Positions 1-9,511 of a DNA stretch of 64,000 nt are shown here, one piece after another (positions within the stretch are counted from its first letter, which is position 1; each line of letters starts with the position of its first letter). The notes beneath the pieces were generated by a model. It searched no databases. It was not told the origin of the DNA and worked only from the letters and a program-made list of their open reading frames with translations. The position numbers and the translations under genes were made by a program. Origin of the DNA: Ehretia macrophylla (lineage: Eukaryota > Streptophyta > Magnoliopsida > Boraginales > Ehretiaceae); NCBI GenBank assembly GCA_037974665.1, contig CM075775.1, positions 43,240,152 to 43,304,151 on the forward strand, read 5' to 3'.

Positions 1-1290
1 AGTTATCTATTCCGAGGTCAAGAAAAAACTCCTACATGGACCTACCAACTCTACCAGCTATGCCAGGCTTCTTCAGGAGCTGGACAGCCACCTCGGGAGC
101 CATTATCCTTTAAATAAGGAGCTATAAAAGATATCCTATGGGAACCTACCAAGCTCCACAGGCGGAGAAAAGTATCCTACGAGAACTTATCAGTCCGAAA
201 TTGGTGACATTACCCCCATAATGAATGCAAGAACCCTCCGCGGTCTTGCCAGCCGCTACCGGAGTTACTTCTTCCCAACATAATCAAGAGTCCATTAAAA
301 CCACAACAAACATCAAGAATAGGTCGTCCCAACTGAGATAAAAGAGCCATCTCGAGATAACGAGATTCTTTTGAGGCAAAGGCTGAGGCCTCGCAGATAT
401 GAGGCCACGTGAGCAAGAGTTCCACCAACCCAAGACCAAGGTCTATCTACCTAAGACAGACCACTCACAATGAATATGACAGATAAACTTAGACTAGCAA
501 AAGCTTGGGATTCTCATTTCTAGCCCTATCAGATATTTTCCCACATCAAAGGCACACCTCCATGGAAGTGATACTAATGATAACAAGATGAATCCAGTGT
601 CGTCTAAGTACAATTACTATCATGAACCACCATGGTCCATTCAGTTGAGCAGAGATCAGGTTGAGTCGGTTCACAACAGCCTAAGTAGTGAAATGAACCC
701 GAAAAGTAGAAGCACAATACTAGGCGATTTCCTGACCTCCTACGGAGCTTAGAAGATCGGAGGGAGGGGGAGGGGTAATTGATAAGAGGTAAAATTTCGG
801 CTTAAGGTCCAGTGCCTGAGCTCCAGTGCTCGAGGTCCAGTGCATGAGGTCCAGTCTTGAGGTCCAGTGCCCGAGGTCCACCAATCTGAGGTCTATCATG
901 AACCTCATGTGATATAATTGTAACATATTACACCCTACAAGCTTGTGGATCACTCTAGTAGTGGAACACTTGGTAGTCTATAATAAATCGGAGACTAGTA
1001 TAAATATAGGAACATCCCTTCCAAGAAAGGTAACCAATATTGGGTACACATGCCCAATACACACACTCATTCACATTTCTCTCTTTCTTTCTTTCTTTTG
1101 CTCATATGCAATTTGAGATCCCGAATTGACTTGATTGTCGAAGGGGTCCCCTGTGGCATACCCCCAATGGGCCTTGTTTTGCAGGTTGCTCGTTGACAGA
1201 ACCTAGCTTTGAGCCCATTTAGAGGAATCGAGATCCAGATCTGGCCCGAGACTGTGCCCCAAAAATTTTTGACCTTAACATTGACCACAT
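1..1290 (+). mobile_element. Degenerate LTR fragment, possibly Tat/Ogre-like Ty3/gypsy
   Basis: No coding region is visible. The right part looks like the promoter and R/U5 of a long plant LTR: a TATA-like TATAAATATA at 999-1008, a pyrimidine-rich CTCTCTTTCTTTC stretch near 1079-1097, then a segment around 1130-1190 (TTGACTTGATTGTCGAAGG, later TTTTGCAGGTTGC) that resembles the conserved downstream part of Tat/Ogre-type LTRs. No opposite LTR, primer site or target duplication is seen, and the left end lies outside the window or is lost. Family assignment rests on remembered style, not an alignment. The true limits are unknown; 1290 marks where the resemblance stops. Confidence 0.42.
801..882 (+). 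repeat. Short tandem repeat, about 14 bp unit, about six copies
   Basis: The unit TGAGGTCCAGTGC recurs at about 801, 816, 830, 844, 856 and 871 with small changes of length and base. It lies in the putative U3 part of the LTR fragment, about 120 bp upstream of the TATA-like box. Short U3 repeats of this kind can act as enhancers in plant LTRs, but nothing here proves that role. Confidence 0.75.
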
Positions 1291-1299
1291 ATTTATCAA

Positions 1300-2379
1300 G
1301 TGGATCATCAGATTAATGAACAAGAAATATTACAAACATACAAAAGGTTGGGCTTAATATTGCTTCCTCTTTTTCTCCTTACCAGTGGATATAGGATGTT
1401 TCATTGCCTCGTTGGTATTTTTAAGTGGTTTTCCAGAACAAAATTTGCAAGATATTTCTAAGAACAACCATGTTTAGATTAGATAATCATATTTTACATT
1501 TGTGTATATCCTTTACAATTGTGAGAGACTAATCTTCTCATTCATAGAGTTCAACTCTTAGGTGTCTATTGGTATTATGAAATGAATTTAAATATGAATG
1601 CAATGAGTTAATGAGTGGAATAGAAGTGATACTAGAATAAACCTGTAAAAGAGTATATTATGCTTGTTATGTCTAGGAATGAAAATCATTATCATCATTA
1701 TATATTCTAAGAGAACAACCATCTTTCCATGTATCGTTTTATGAGCATCTGTAAACATTTTTTACAAAAAAATAAATAATCATATTATTAATTTTGAAAT
1801 AATTTTTATAGATTATAATGTAACAGATAATTATTAGATGCAGTATATCCAAATCATATTATTAAAATTTTTGTCCTATATTTTCTTAAGATTTTCTATC
1901 TATTGGACTCTATTATTTCTTCAATTAAACTTTTTTATCTCTATCATTTCCAGTAATTTAGTTCTCGACATTGCTTAGATATTCACACAGTAGTTTTTGC
2001 CAAAGTAGTTAAAATTTTAAAGAAAAGGATAAATTCAATAGTAAGTCAAGCTGTTTCAGTTACTGCAATACTTAAAAGTATTTATGAGGAACAATTTGCT
2101 CATCTTAGCCATTGCATGCTTTTCTTTTGTGTCTCAACTCTTTCTGAAAAATCGTGCCTTTCACTATTTTCTGTTACATTATCGACTATCTTGATGTTTT
2201 CCCATCTGTCATTTAATTCATGCCTTTCACTATTTTTCTATTTTTTTAACATTATAGTTCAAGCACTAACTCTATTATAATATCGTTATTTCAGACAACA
2301 TTGATTTTGGTACTGCCTGTGATAAATATTTTTGTGTCTGTTGCCGCAGCATTTTTGACCTAAGTAACCTTTAATTAAA
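1300..2379. other. AT-rich spacer without a recognisable gene
   Basis: No open reading frame of protein-like composition, RNA gene or terminal repeat was seen. The one item of note is at 1619-1686, a copy of a short dispersed repeat that reappears at 8421-8488. Confidence 0.6.
1619..1686 (+). repeat. Dispersed repeat, copy 1 (pairs with 8421-8488)
   Basis: This 68 bp block, starting AATAGAAGTGATACTAGAAT and containing TATGTCTAGGAAT, aligns without gaps to 8421-8488 with scattered substitutions. The two copies are direct and 6.8 kb apart. No ends or target duplications could be set, so the parent element is unknown. Confidence 0.7.
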
Positions 2380-3545
2380 AAAATGGATATGTTTTATGCA
2401 AATTCTTTATTTTTTTCATCTTATACATTTTTTGTGTGTTGTTTCTTTGATATGTTTTGATTAATCTACTTTTTAATTAGGCTGGTAGTGTTTAGTTTTT
2501 GTTTTGAGCAAACAATAGAGTGGAAGCGTTAAAGATCTGATTTTTATTAAATGATATATTTTTTGGTTGTAAATTTTTGATTTTTTTTTTCATTCTAGCA
2601 TTGTTTTAGTGCTGATTCTTTCATTTTTTTTATTATTCTGATTTTTAGTTATGTGGGTTGCTTTTAGGTTTTCGTTTGAAGTAAGCAATAGAGTGCAAAT
2701 GTTCAAGACATGATTTTAAATATATATATATATATATATTTATATATCCTTGGTTTAGCATTCTAGATATTGTTTTAGTGCGGATTTTTCAGTATGTTTT
2801 GGTTTATCTATGCTTTAGTTTAATGGGTTGCTTTTAGTTTTTTGTTTCAACCAAGCTATAGTGTGCAAGTGCTAAATATCTGATTTTTAGTAAAAAAATG
2901 AATATTTTTTTGTAAATTCTAGATATAGCATTTTAGACATTGTTTTAGCGCTCTTTTTTGACGTTCTTTGGTTAATGTAATCTTTAGTTATATGGGTTGT
3001 GTTTTGTGTTTGTTTGAAGTAAGCAATATAGTTAAAGTGATAAAAAATTGAAGTTTATAACTTTTTCGTAAGTGATTTATTTAATGTGTAGTGATTAAGC
3101 TTTGGTTTAATTAGTTATTTGAGTACCTGTTGTTTCTGTGAAGTAGTTAAGTGGGTTGTTCTCAGTTTGTTGTTTAAAGTGAGCAATACAGTGTACGTAT
3201 TAAAGATCTGATTATTTATAGATTTTTGTTTAGAGATTTATTAACATTTGGCTACTTCTTTATTGTTTTTTTGTTTGAAGCGTAAGCAATCAAGTGTAAG
3301 CAAATTTTTTTAGCTTCTTGAGGCTGAGAGATATGTTTTTCTTCAATGCCCTGTTTTAATGTTTGGCCGGTCATTAAGCTCTATTTTAGTTAAAATGATT
3401 CTTTTTCTTGTTGTTTATTTGAAGTGAGAATCAAGTTTAAGTTAATGTTTTCAATTCTATCCAAGATCAAAGATTTGATAGTTTGGGGATTAATCTGCTT
3501 TTGAGTTAAATTGGTTCTTTTATGTTGTTTCTCTCGCAAACGGAG
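2380..3545 (+). repeat. Degenerate tandem array, period about 160-170 bp, about 7 units
   Basis: The same order of words recurs: TTTAGTT..ATGGGTTG, then GTTTGAAGTAAGCAATAGAG, GTGCAAGTG, AAAGATCTGATTTTTA, a T-rich stretch, CATTGTTTTAGTGC, and GGTTAATCTA. Units start near 2473, 2641, 2813, 2983, 3142, 3266 and 3389. They diverge and shorten to the right, and a partial unit lies before 2473. A (TA)n run interrupts one unit near 2719-2741. This looks like an old tandemly amplified sequence; no coding potential was seen. Confidence 0.7.
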
Positions 3546-5459
3546 CTACATAAGTGATTTTTATATCTTGTCAATGAATGAACATTCTTCCAGGAAAACC
3601 TATATCATGCCACGTGTAAATCTATTTATAAATATTTTTATGATAATTAAATTAAATTATTAAAATTATAAATACCTCTTGATTTATGAAATTAAACTAT
3701 ATCATAAATTTGTATTCTATGTATATTTGAACTCTATCTTATCTTTTTTAAACTCTTTATCTCTATCTCCTTACTTTGTACATTTCAAAAGAGTAAGATA
3801 AATAAAATAACATTGGTTTTTTTTTCTTATCGTCGTTGTTGTGCATCTATCCTTCAAAATCAAGGTTATTTCTCCTTATTTTTTCCCCATTTCATCACAG
3901 CTCGGTTTGAAGTTGACAATTATTAATCATAAAAAATATACAGAACGAATTAACTAAAATATGGCTTTTTAGTTATTTTCATGTGTTATCGCTTTAGATG
4001 TATGTTATTGTAGCTTAATGTGTTTTGCTAATGTTTCCAATAGTTGAAGAGAGATATTGATACTTCTTTTAAAATTTTGCATATGATAGTATCATACTCA
4101 ATTTTATCTATCATTGATTTGGACAAGAGAGTCCTTACTGCCTTTTGAGCAAAGCTATGCAATTCATCTCTACAAATGTTAGATGATGCAAAATTTTGGT
4201 TTTTTCGTGATGATAAGGTACTCTCTTAGAAGTCCTTCGGGTGTTTAATTTTAAGATGATGACCTAACCTAGAGGAATCATGATCCGGCTTAGTTAGATA
4301 CAATGTCTACTAGAACTAGCATCCAAAAGAATAACATTAGAGCTATTCAAACCCGAGACGTGAAACTACAATATGAAAATTAAACGATTTTATCTTTGAT
4401 TTAATCCTCTATGAGATTGATACCTGATTCCTTCGACGAATTTGAATGTGTCTTTTCAGAAGTTCAAGAAATGCTATGTTATTATACTGTCTACATTGTC
4501 AATGTTACATTCTTTTTTCTGGAAGATGCATCCACACATCTAATTAGTTCCATAAATCATTTTGAACATTCTTGGAAACTACTCGAAACATGTCAAAAGC
4601 AAAACTACCACTACCCTGATGCCCTTATCCTGTGAGAATCAGTTTGTTATTGGTCCAGGCACCCGACAAGGATGAAAGTCAATCTCCAACACTGTCAATG
4701 TACGCCTTCTTGTACATTAGACACCTAGGATTGCAATACATGCGATTTAGCATATATATCACGTAATGTTGGCAATTCTTGAAATTTTCACACAATCATT
4801 ACTTACACCTTTGAGACTCTAACGGAACTAAACTATAAGACATAATCTAATGCAATAGTGATATTTCTATTTTTTTTTCAATTTATCAAGACCTTAATCT
4901 TTATATTTAGATAACAATGTTAATAACTTTTTATGATAGAATAATACTTCTTTTCACGATTTTACTTGACTGAAAGCTTTGAGCATTCTATGCATGTTAT
5001 GTGTGAAGATGTTCACATTAACAATCCTTTTTTTATTTAATAGAATTACTTTATGTGCATAGTTTGCAATACTGGAGATTCTAATAGATTATGCATAATA
5101 TGCCCCACAACACCTTCCCCAACTCCTTCTCTTTTCCTAACGGCCAACACCATAACATTCGAAATAAGAAAGCTAACCAACACTAACATTTATCCGTTGC
5201 TTAACTTCTTAAGCGATACAAAGAATTTCCCAAGTAATCATTTTTCATTTTCAACATCTTACAATTGGTCTTTTGTAAAGTATTTTTTGCTTGTATATGC
5301 AAATCAAATAAATTATTGATCAATGACTATGTAGATGATGTGTTATTTTCTATGCATTATTAGTCACATAACTTCAAATGACTCATGATAACGATAAAGG
5401 TATAGGAAACAGAGATGATATAACAATAACATCAGTGTTTACTATCTTGAATAGAACAA
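3546..5459. other. AT-rich spacer without a recognisable gene
   Basis: Only short chance reading frames with no recognisable domain. Around 3585-3622 there is a stray copy of the motif that builds the compound repeat at 5460-6180 (TTCCAGGAAA... followed by ATCATGCCACGTGTAAATC). Confidence 0.6.
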
Positions 5460-6180
5460 ATCCCTCTGAAAAAAATTATCATACCACATGTAAGCAAATA
5501 AGCACCCTTCATAGGATAAAAAAAAGAATAAATCTTACTTCTATTTAAAAAATTAAAAATTTGATTCATATAGTAAAAATTAAATTAAAAAAATCATAAA
5601 TAAGCGAAAAGAAAAATTTATATTCATTTTTAAATGAAAAAGATTAATTTAGAATATTCAATTCATATAGTAAAAATTAAATAAAAAAAATCATAAATAA
5701 GCGAAAATAAAATTCATCTTGCCATATGTAAGAACAAGAGCATGTCTCTAAGAAATACCATCATGCTACATGTAAGAAAATAAGCACCATTTCTACAAAA
5801 TAATTAAATTTTTTTTTTACTTCTATCTAAAAAATTAAAAAATTCGATTCATATAGTAAAAATTAAATTAAAAACTCATGTATAAGTGAAAAGAAAATTT
5901 CACATTCGTTGATAAATGACAAAGCTTCCCTAATAAAATTACAAATGATTCAATTAAAAGCTTGATTAATTTAGAATATTCAATTTATATTAAAAAACAG
6001 ATTAAAAAGTAATAAATAAGAAAATAATAAAATTCTTCTTTCCATGTGTAAGCAAAATAGCATCCTTCTAGGAAACATCATCATGCCATGTGTAATCATT
6101 GAACCACCATTTCCTACATTTTATCCAAAAAATTAAATATTTGTTTTTATAGTCTAAATCAAAACTAAAAAAATCATAAT
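5460..6180 (+). repeat. Compound tandem repeat, about 280-330 bp period
   Basis: Two alternating motifs recur. Type A is GCCATATGTAAG followed by a GAGCAT or AGCATCCTTCTA element, at about 5719 and 6040. Type B is CATCATGCCACATGTAAG followed by AAATAAGCACCATTT, at about 5478, 5757 and 6085. Between them lie repeated GATTCATATAGTAAAAATTA and TCATAAATAAGCGAAAAG blocks. Equivalent motifs are about 280-330 bp apart. A related single copy is at 3585-3622. The style is reminiscent of non-autonomous Helitron interiors, which would fit the terminus at 8399, but the link is not proven. Confidence 0.65.
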
Positions 6181-8340
6181 TTTCATTACTCATCGATCTA
6201 ATTGAATTAATTTATAAAGCTCTACATCACAATTTTGTTGTACCGTGCTTAAAACTATGTATTGAATTTGAAAACTACTGGTTCTAATTCAACAATCCAA
6301 TGGAAAGTTCATAAAATCCCTCACTTGAATGTGATAGTTACACACTTTATGAACATTGGAGAGTAAGTGAATTTCTCTTTAGAGTTGAATAGGGAGGATA
6401 AATGGATTACTATGTTAGTATATTTATATATGTTGATTTTTATTTGTTGTATTTTTTAAACATAGCGAAATAAATTTTATATGGTGAGTTTCATAGAGTA
6501 CAATTTATTAAATATATATAATTCCATTACAACAAGATTTCTTCTTTTTAATTTTCATTGTTGTTAAATTTTTTATATTTTATATTATCATTGGGATCGT
6601 ATATTTCACTATTTAATATTTCGCTTTTGATTGTGGATAATTAACAAAGAGGTATTTTATATTTAATATTCGTTTTTCGATCAAACAATATGGATGTACG
6701 AATGAGGAGAAAATATATAATGTTAGAAAACCATTCGTGAAAGAAAATGGTAGTTCAATCTAATTTATCTTACCAATATTTTGATCACCATCTTCTTTAT
6801 TAATCTATTCAAATAGTAACACTAAAAATGGTATAACTCTATTAAGAGGTATTTCAAATTGTGAATATAGAAAACCATTTATGACCACTTGGATTCTTTT
6901 ATCTTTACATATATCAATATATTTATGATGTTACTTAGTAGAGAAATTTTCTCAAAGGTGTACTACTAAATTTGAACTTTTCAAGAAGATCTCCCTGGCA
7001 TTTTCATCTACTAAAAAAAGGTGTCGATATTTGAGTCTGATCAAAATATTCTAAATGTATGAGAGAATTGGTATTGATAGAAGTTGTCATTCGTATTGTT
7101 ATGTCTATTGAATTTATTTTTATGTTGTTATTTACTCTTGCTTTTATATGCTCAATATATGTATTATCGCCAAGAACAAAATCTATATTTTCCTACACTA
7201 GATGCAAGTGTTACAAGATCAAATATTTCATGTGGTGTGCCATCTTCAGGTTTGTTTCTTAGATTTTTGCGATTAAAAATGTCATCGACTTATGTATCTT
7301 ATTCAGTTATCTTCTTTAACCTAATATTTTTATTTATTTATAATTATTTTTCTATTTTGTTTATTATGATATAGGTATTCTTATTCAAAAAGAAGAATCT
7401 AAAGCTAACAATTTAGTTAGTATTGAAGGTTGTTGTCAATGTGTTATTCATTTTTATACATATTTTAAACTATCAAATACGATTCATAATATAACATCAT
7501 TATTCACTAGTGCATGAAATCACATGAATCGATATAAGAATATGTGTTCAAGTAGAGCCATCTAAAATATTTTTTCATAAAAGACATGGGAGGTACTTTA
7601 CTTCTTTATTCTAAAGTATGTCAAAATAGAGATTGTACCCCTTCCAAAATTTTCTTCACCGTATTCTTTATTTTTTTTGTATCGAGAGTTCTGTTTTAAA
7701 TTGTTATATATGAGAACTCCAGAAACTAAATTAGTAGCTTATCTATTGATATTGTGGACTTTGACATTAAGAGTAGTTAAATTCGCCTTAGACGAGTCAC
7801 TTCCTCCAGTTCAAGTAGAATTTTAATTTTTTATATACTTATTGTAATATATTTTATCGACTTCAAATATTATTAGTGTCTTTCAAATTACTTAGACAAG
7901 TTTGTGAAGCAAAGCGATAACATGAAAGTTGTGTTAATTTTTAACTCATTATAGAGCCATGAGTAATAGAAGTATATATTCATGTTATTCATGGGTCAAA
8001 TACTCAAATGATACGTTTTTTGTGTAATGCAGGATATTGGATCTTTTAAACTTCTGATTGTAGAGTGGATTTATAAGCATATCAAATGTGCAAGGAGCAA
8101 TAATACAGTCAAATTAAGACAGCATGACGTGAATTTTACAGAGCCAATAATTTAAAAGAAGAATATACATGTGTCTTGTGAAAGACTTGATCTTTGTAAA
8201 AAGGTACTTACCTAACACCTTTTTTTAGAAAATATGTGCTTATTTTATTTAATTATTTTATATAATGATATGTTGTGTTTAGGGTAGATATATATTATAG
8301 TCTTTTAATAGTATGGTTATATAGTTAAGGGAATTGATTT
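6181..8340. other. AT-rich spacer, possibly interior of a Helitron-like element
   Basis: Short reading frames such as 7059-7262 and 7084-7374 overlap in different frames and show only hydrophobic, AT-driven composition. No helicase, RPA or other domain was recognised. The segment ends at a Helitron-like 3' terminus and could be its non-coding body. Confidence 0.5.
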
Positions 8341-8399
8341 TATTTTACATATATTTAGTGTACACATTACACCAATGCATCGCATGGACATGAGACTAG
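8341..8399 (+). mobile_element. Helitron-like 3' terminus
   Basis: Plant Helitrons end in CTAG and carry a short GC-rich hairpin about 10 nt before it, with no target duplication and insertion between A and T. Here a hairpin with stem CCA(A)TGC at 8372-8378 pairs with GCATGG at 8382-8387 around an ATC loop. Eight bases later the sequence reads CTAG (8396-8399), followed by host T at 8400. I did not find a convincing 5' TC terminus upstream, so the element's length is unknown. Confidence 0.55.
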
Positions 8400-8420
8400 T
8401 ATGAATAGATTATTGATTCC

Positions 8421-8488
8421 AATAGAAGTGGGACTACAATAAACTTGAAAAAGAATATATCATACTTGATATGTCTAGGAATAAAAAT
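8421..8488 (+). repeat. Dispersed repeat, copy 2 (pairs with 1619-1686)
   Basis: Gap-free alignment to 1619-1686, sharing AATAGAAGTG, AATAAAC and ATGTCTAGGAAT. It begins 21 bp after the Helitron-like terminus. Confidence 0.7.
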
Positions 8489-8700
8489 ATGAATAAATTA
8501 TTGATTTCAAACTCAAGTTTGATAGTCAGTATATAAGAGTATTGGGAATGATTTTAAAAATATACATGCAAGTGTCTTAAAAATAAAAATAATAATATTG
8601 ATAATATTAATTTTAAATGAAAAAAATTATTATTATATATAGTTATGTTTTAAAAGGGCATTTTAGTCATTTTAAATATTATTATTATTACCAATATTAT

Positions 8701-8703
<3 letters not shown>

Positions 8704-8749
<46 letters not shown>

Positions 8750-8750
8750 A
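8704..8750 (+). repeat. (AAC)n microsatellite, about 15 units
   Basis: Uninterrupted AAC repeats inside the first unit of the 8560-9300 array. Confidence 0.95.
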
Positions 8751-8953
8751 GATTGTCCTTTTATTATAGTATGCATGTTTCATTTTGAAAGTGTATTTTT
8801 GTCATTTGAGAGTAATAGTATTATTCTTCTTATTATAAATAATAAATAAATACTAAAAATTATACTAATAAAAAATAATAAGTATAATTATAATAATAAG
8901 GATCACCCATTTGTTGTTATATACATATCTTTTGAAAGAGTATTTTGGTCATT

Positions 8954-8954
<1 letters not shown>

Positions 8955-9042
<88 letters not shown>
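8955..9042 (+). repeat. (AAT)n microsatellite, about 29 units
   Basis: A long pure ATA/AAT tract. A tract of the complementary ATT form lies 125 bp downstream, so the two could pair as a hairpin in single-stranded DNA or RNA. Confidence 0.95.
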
Positions 9043-9044
<2 letters not shown>

Positions 9045-9167
9045 TACCCTTCTGTCATTGTATATAAGTAATATTTTGAAATGACACTTTGATCATTTGA
9101 GAAATGAGTTCATTCCCATGAATATAGGAATGAGCTATTCCATGTGTTACTATTATTACTCTATAGT

Positions 9168-9191
9168 ATTTATTATTATTATTAGTATTAA

Positions 9192-9231
<40 letters not shown>

Positions 9232-9235
9232 GTTA
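9168..9235 (+). repeat. (ATT)n microsatellite, slightly interrupted
   Basis: ATT repeats broken by two or three substitutions; complementary to the AAT tract at 8955-9042. Confidence 0.9.
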
Positions 9236-9506
9236 TTATATATGTTTTTATTCTTAAAACAATAACATTTATATAATAACAAAATGACAATCATGTTATC
9301 TTATAAAAGTCATTTCTAATACTATTCTATTATACTGACTACTAGTCATTGGTTTAGAATGAATATCTTTATCAAAAATACTAAATACCACCTTACTTTT
9401 ATAATCCAAGTGTCACTTCTTATGTGTATACTTAATTAACATACGAAAAAAAAGAGAAATTAAAAAACTAGTTATTTAACATGTCAACTAAGTATTCATG
9501 TAAGAG

Positions 9507-9511
9507 GTGGT
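9507..9511 (+). repeat. Target site duplication GTGGT (left copy of LARD A)
   Basis: Matches 19270-19274 exactly and abuts the TG of the 5' LTR. Confidence 0.85.

Larger units (their letters stand above)
8560..9300 (+). repeat. About 140 bp tandem unit with embedded trinucleotide microsatellites
   Basis: A core word of the form TTTTGAAAGNGTATTTTNGTCATTT (N = variable) recurs at about 8649, 8782, 8929 and 9073, spaced 133-147 bp. Each core is followed or preceded by a trinucleotide tract, so each unit seems to be a core plus a microsatellite. Tracts differ between units: AAC, AAT and ATT. Apparent asparagine-rich reading frames on the minus strand are only translations of the tracts. Confidence 0.7.

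Noticed and set aside
4411-4635. Plus-strand frame of 74 codons
   Set aside because: No recognisable domain, no promoter or splice context; likely chance.
7059-7374. Two overlapping plus-strand frames
   Set aside because: Low-complexity hydrophobic translations of AT-rich DNA in two frames; no domain.
8700-9240. CRISPR-like spacing of repeats
   Set aside because: Plant nuclear context, unequal units and microsatellites; no spacer structure or cas genes.
9055-9294. Minus-strand reading frame with a long asparagine run
   Set aside because: It is the translation of the ATT/AAT microsatellite; no conserved sequence outside the tract.
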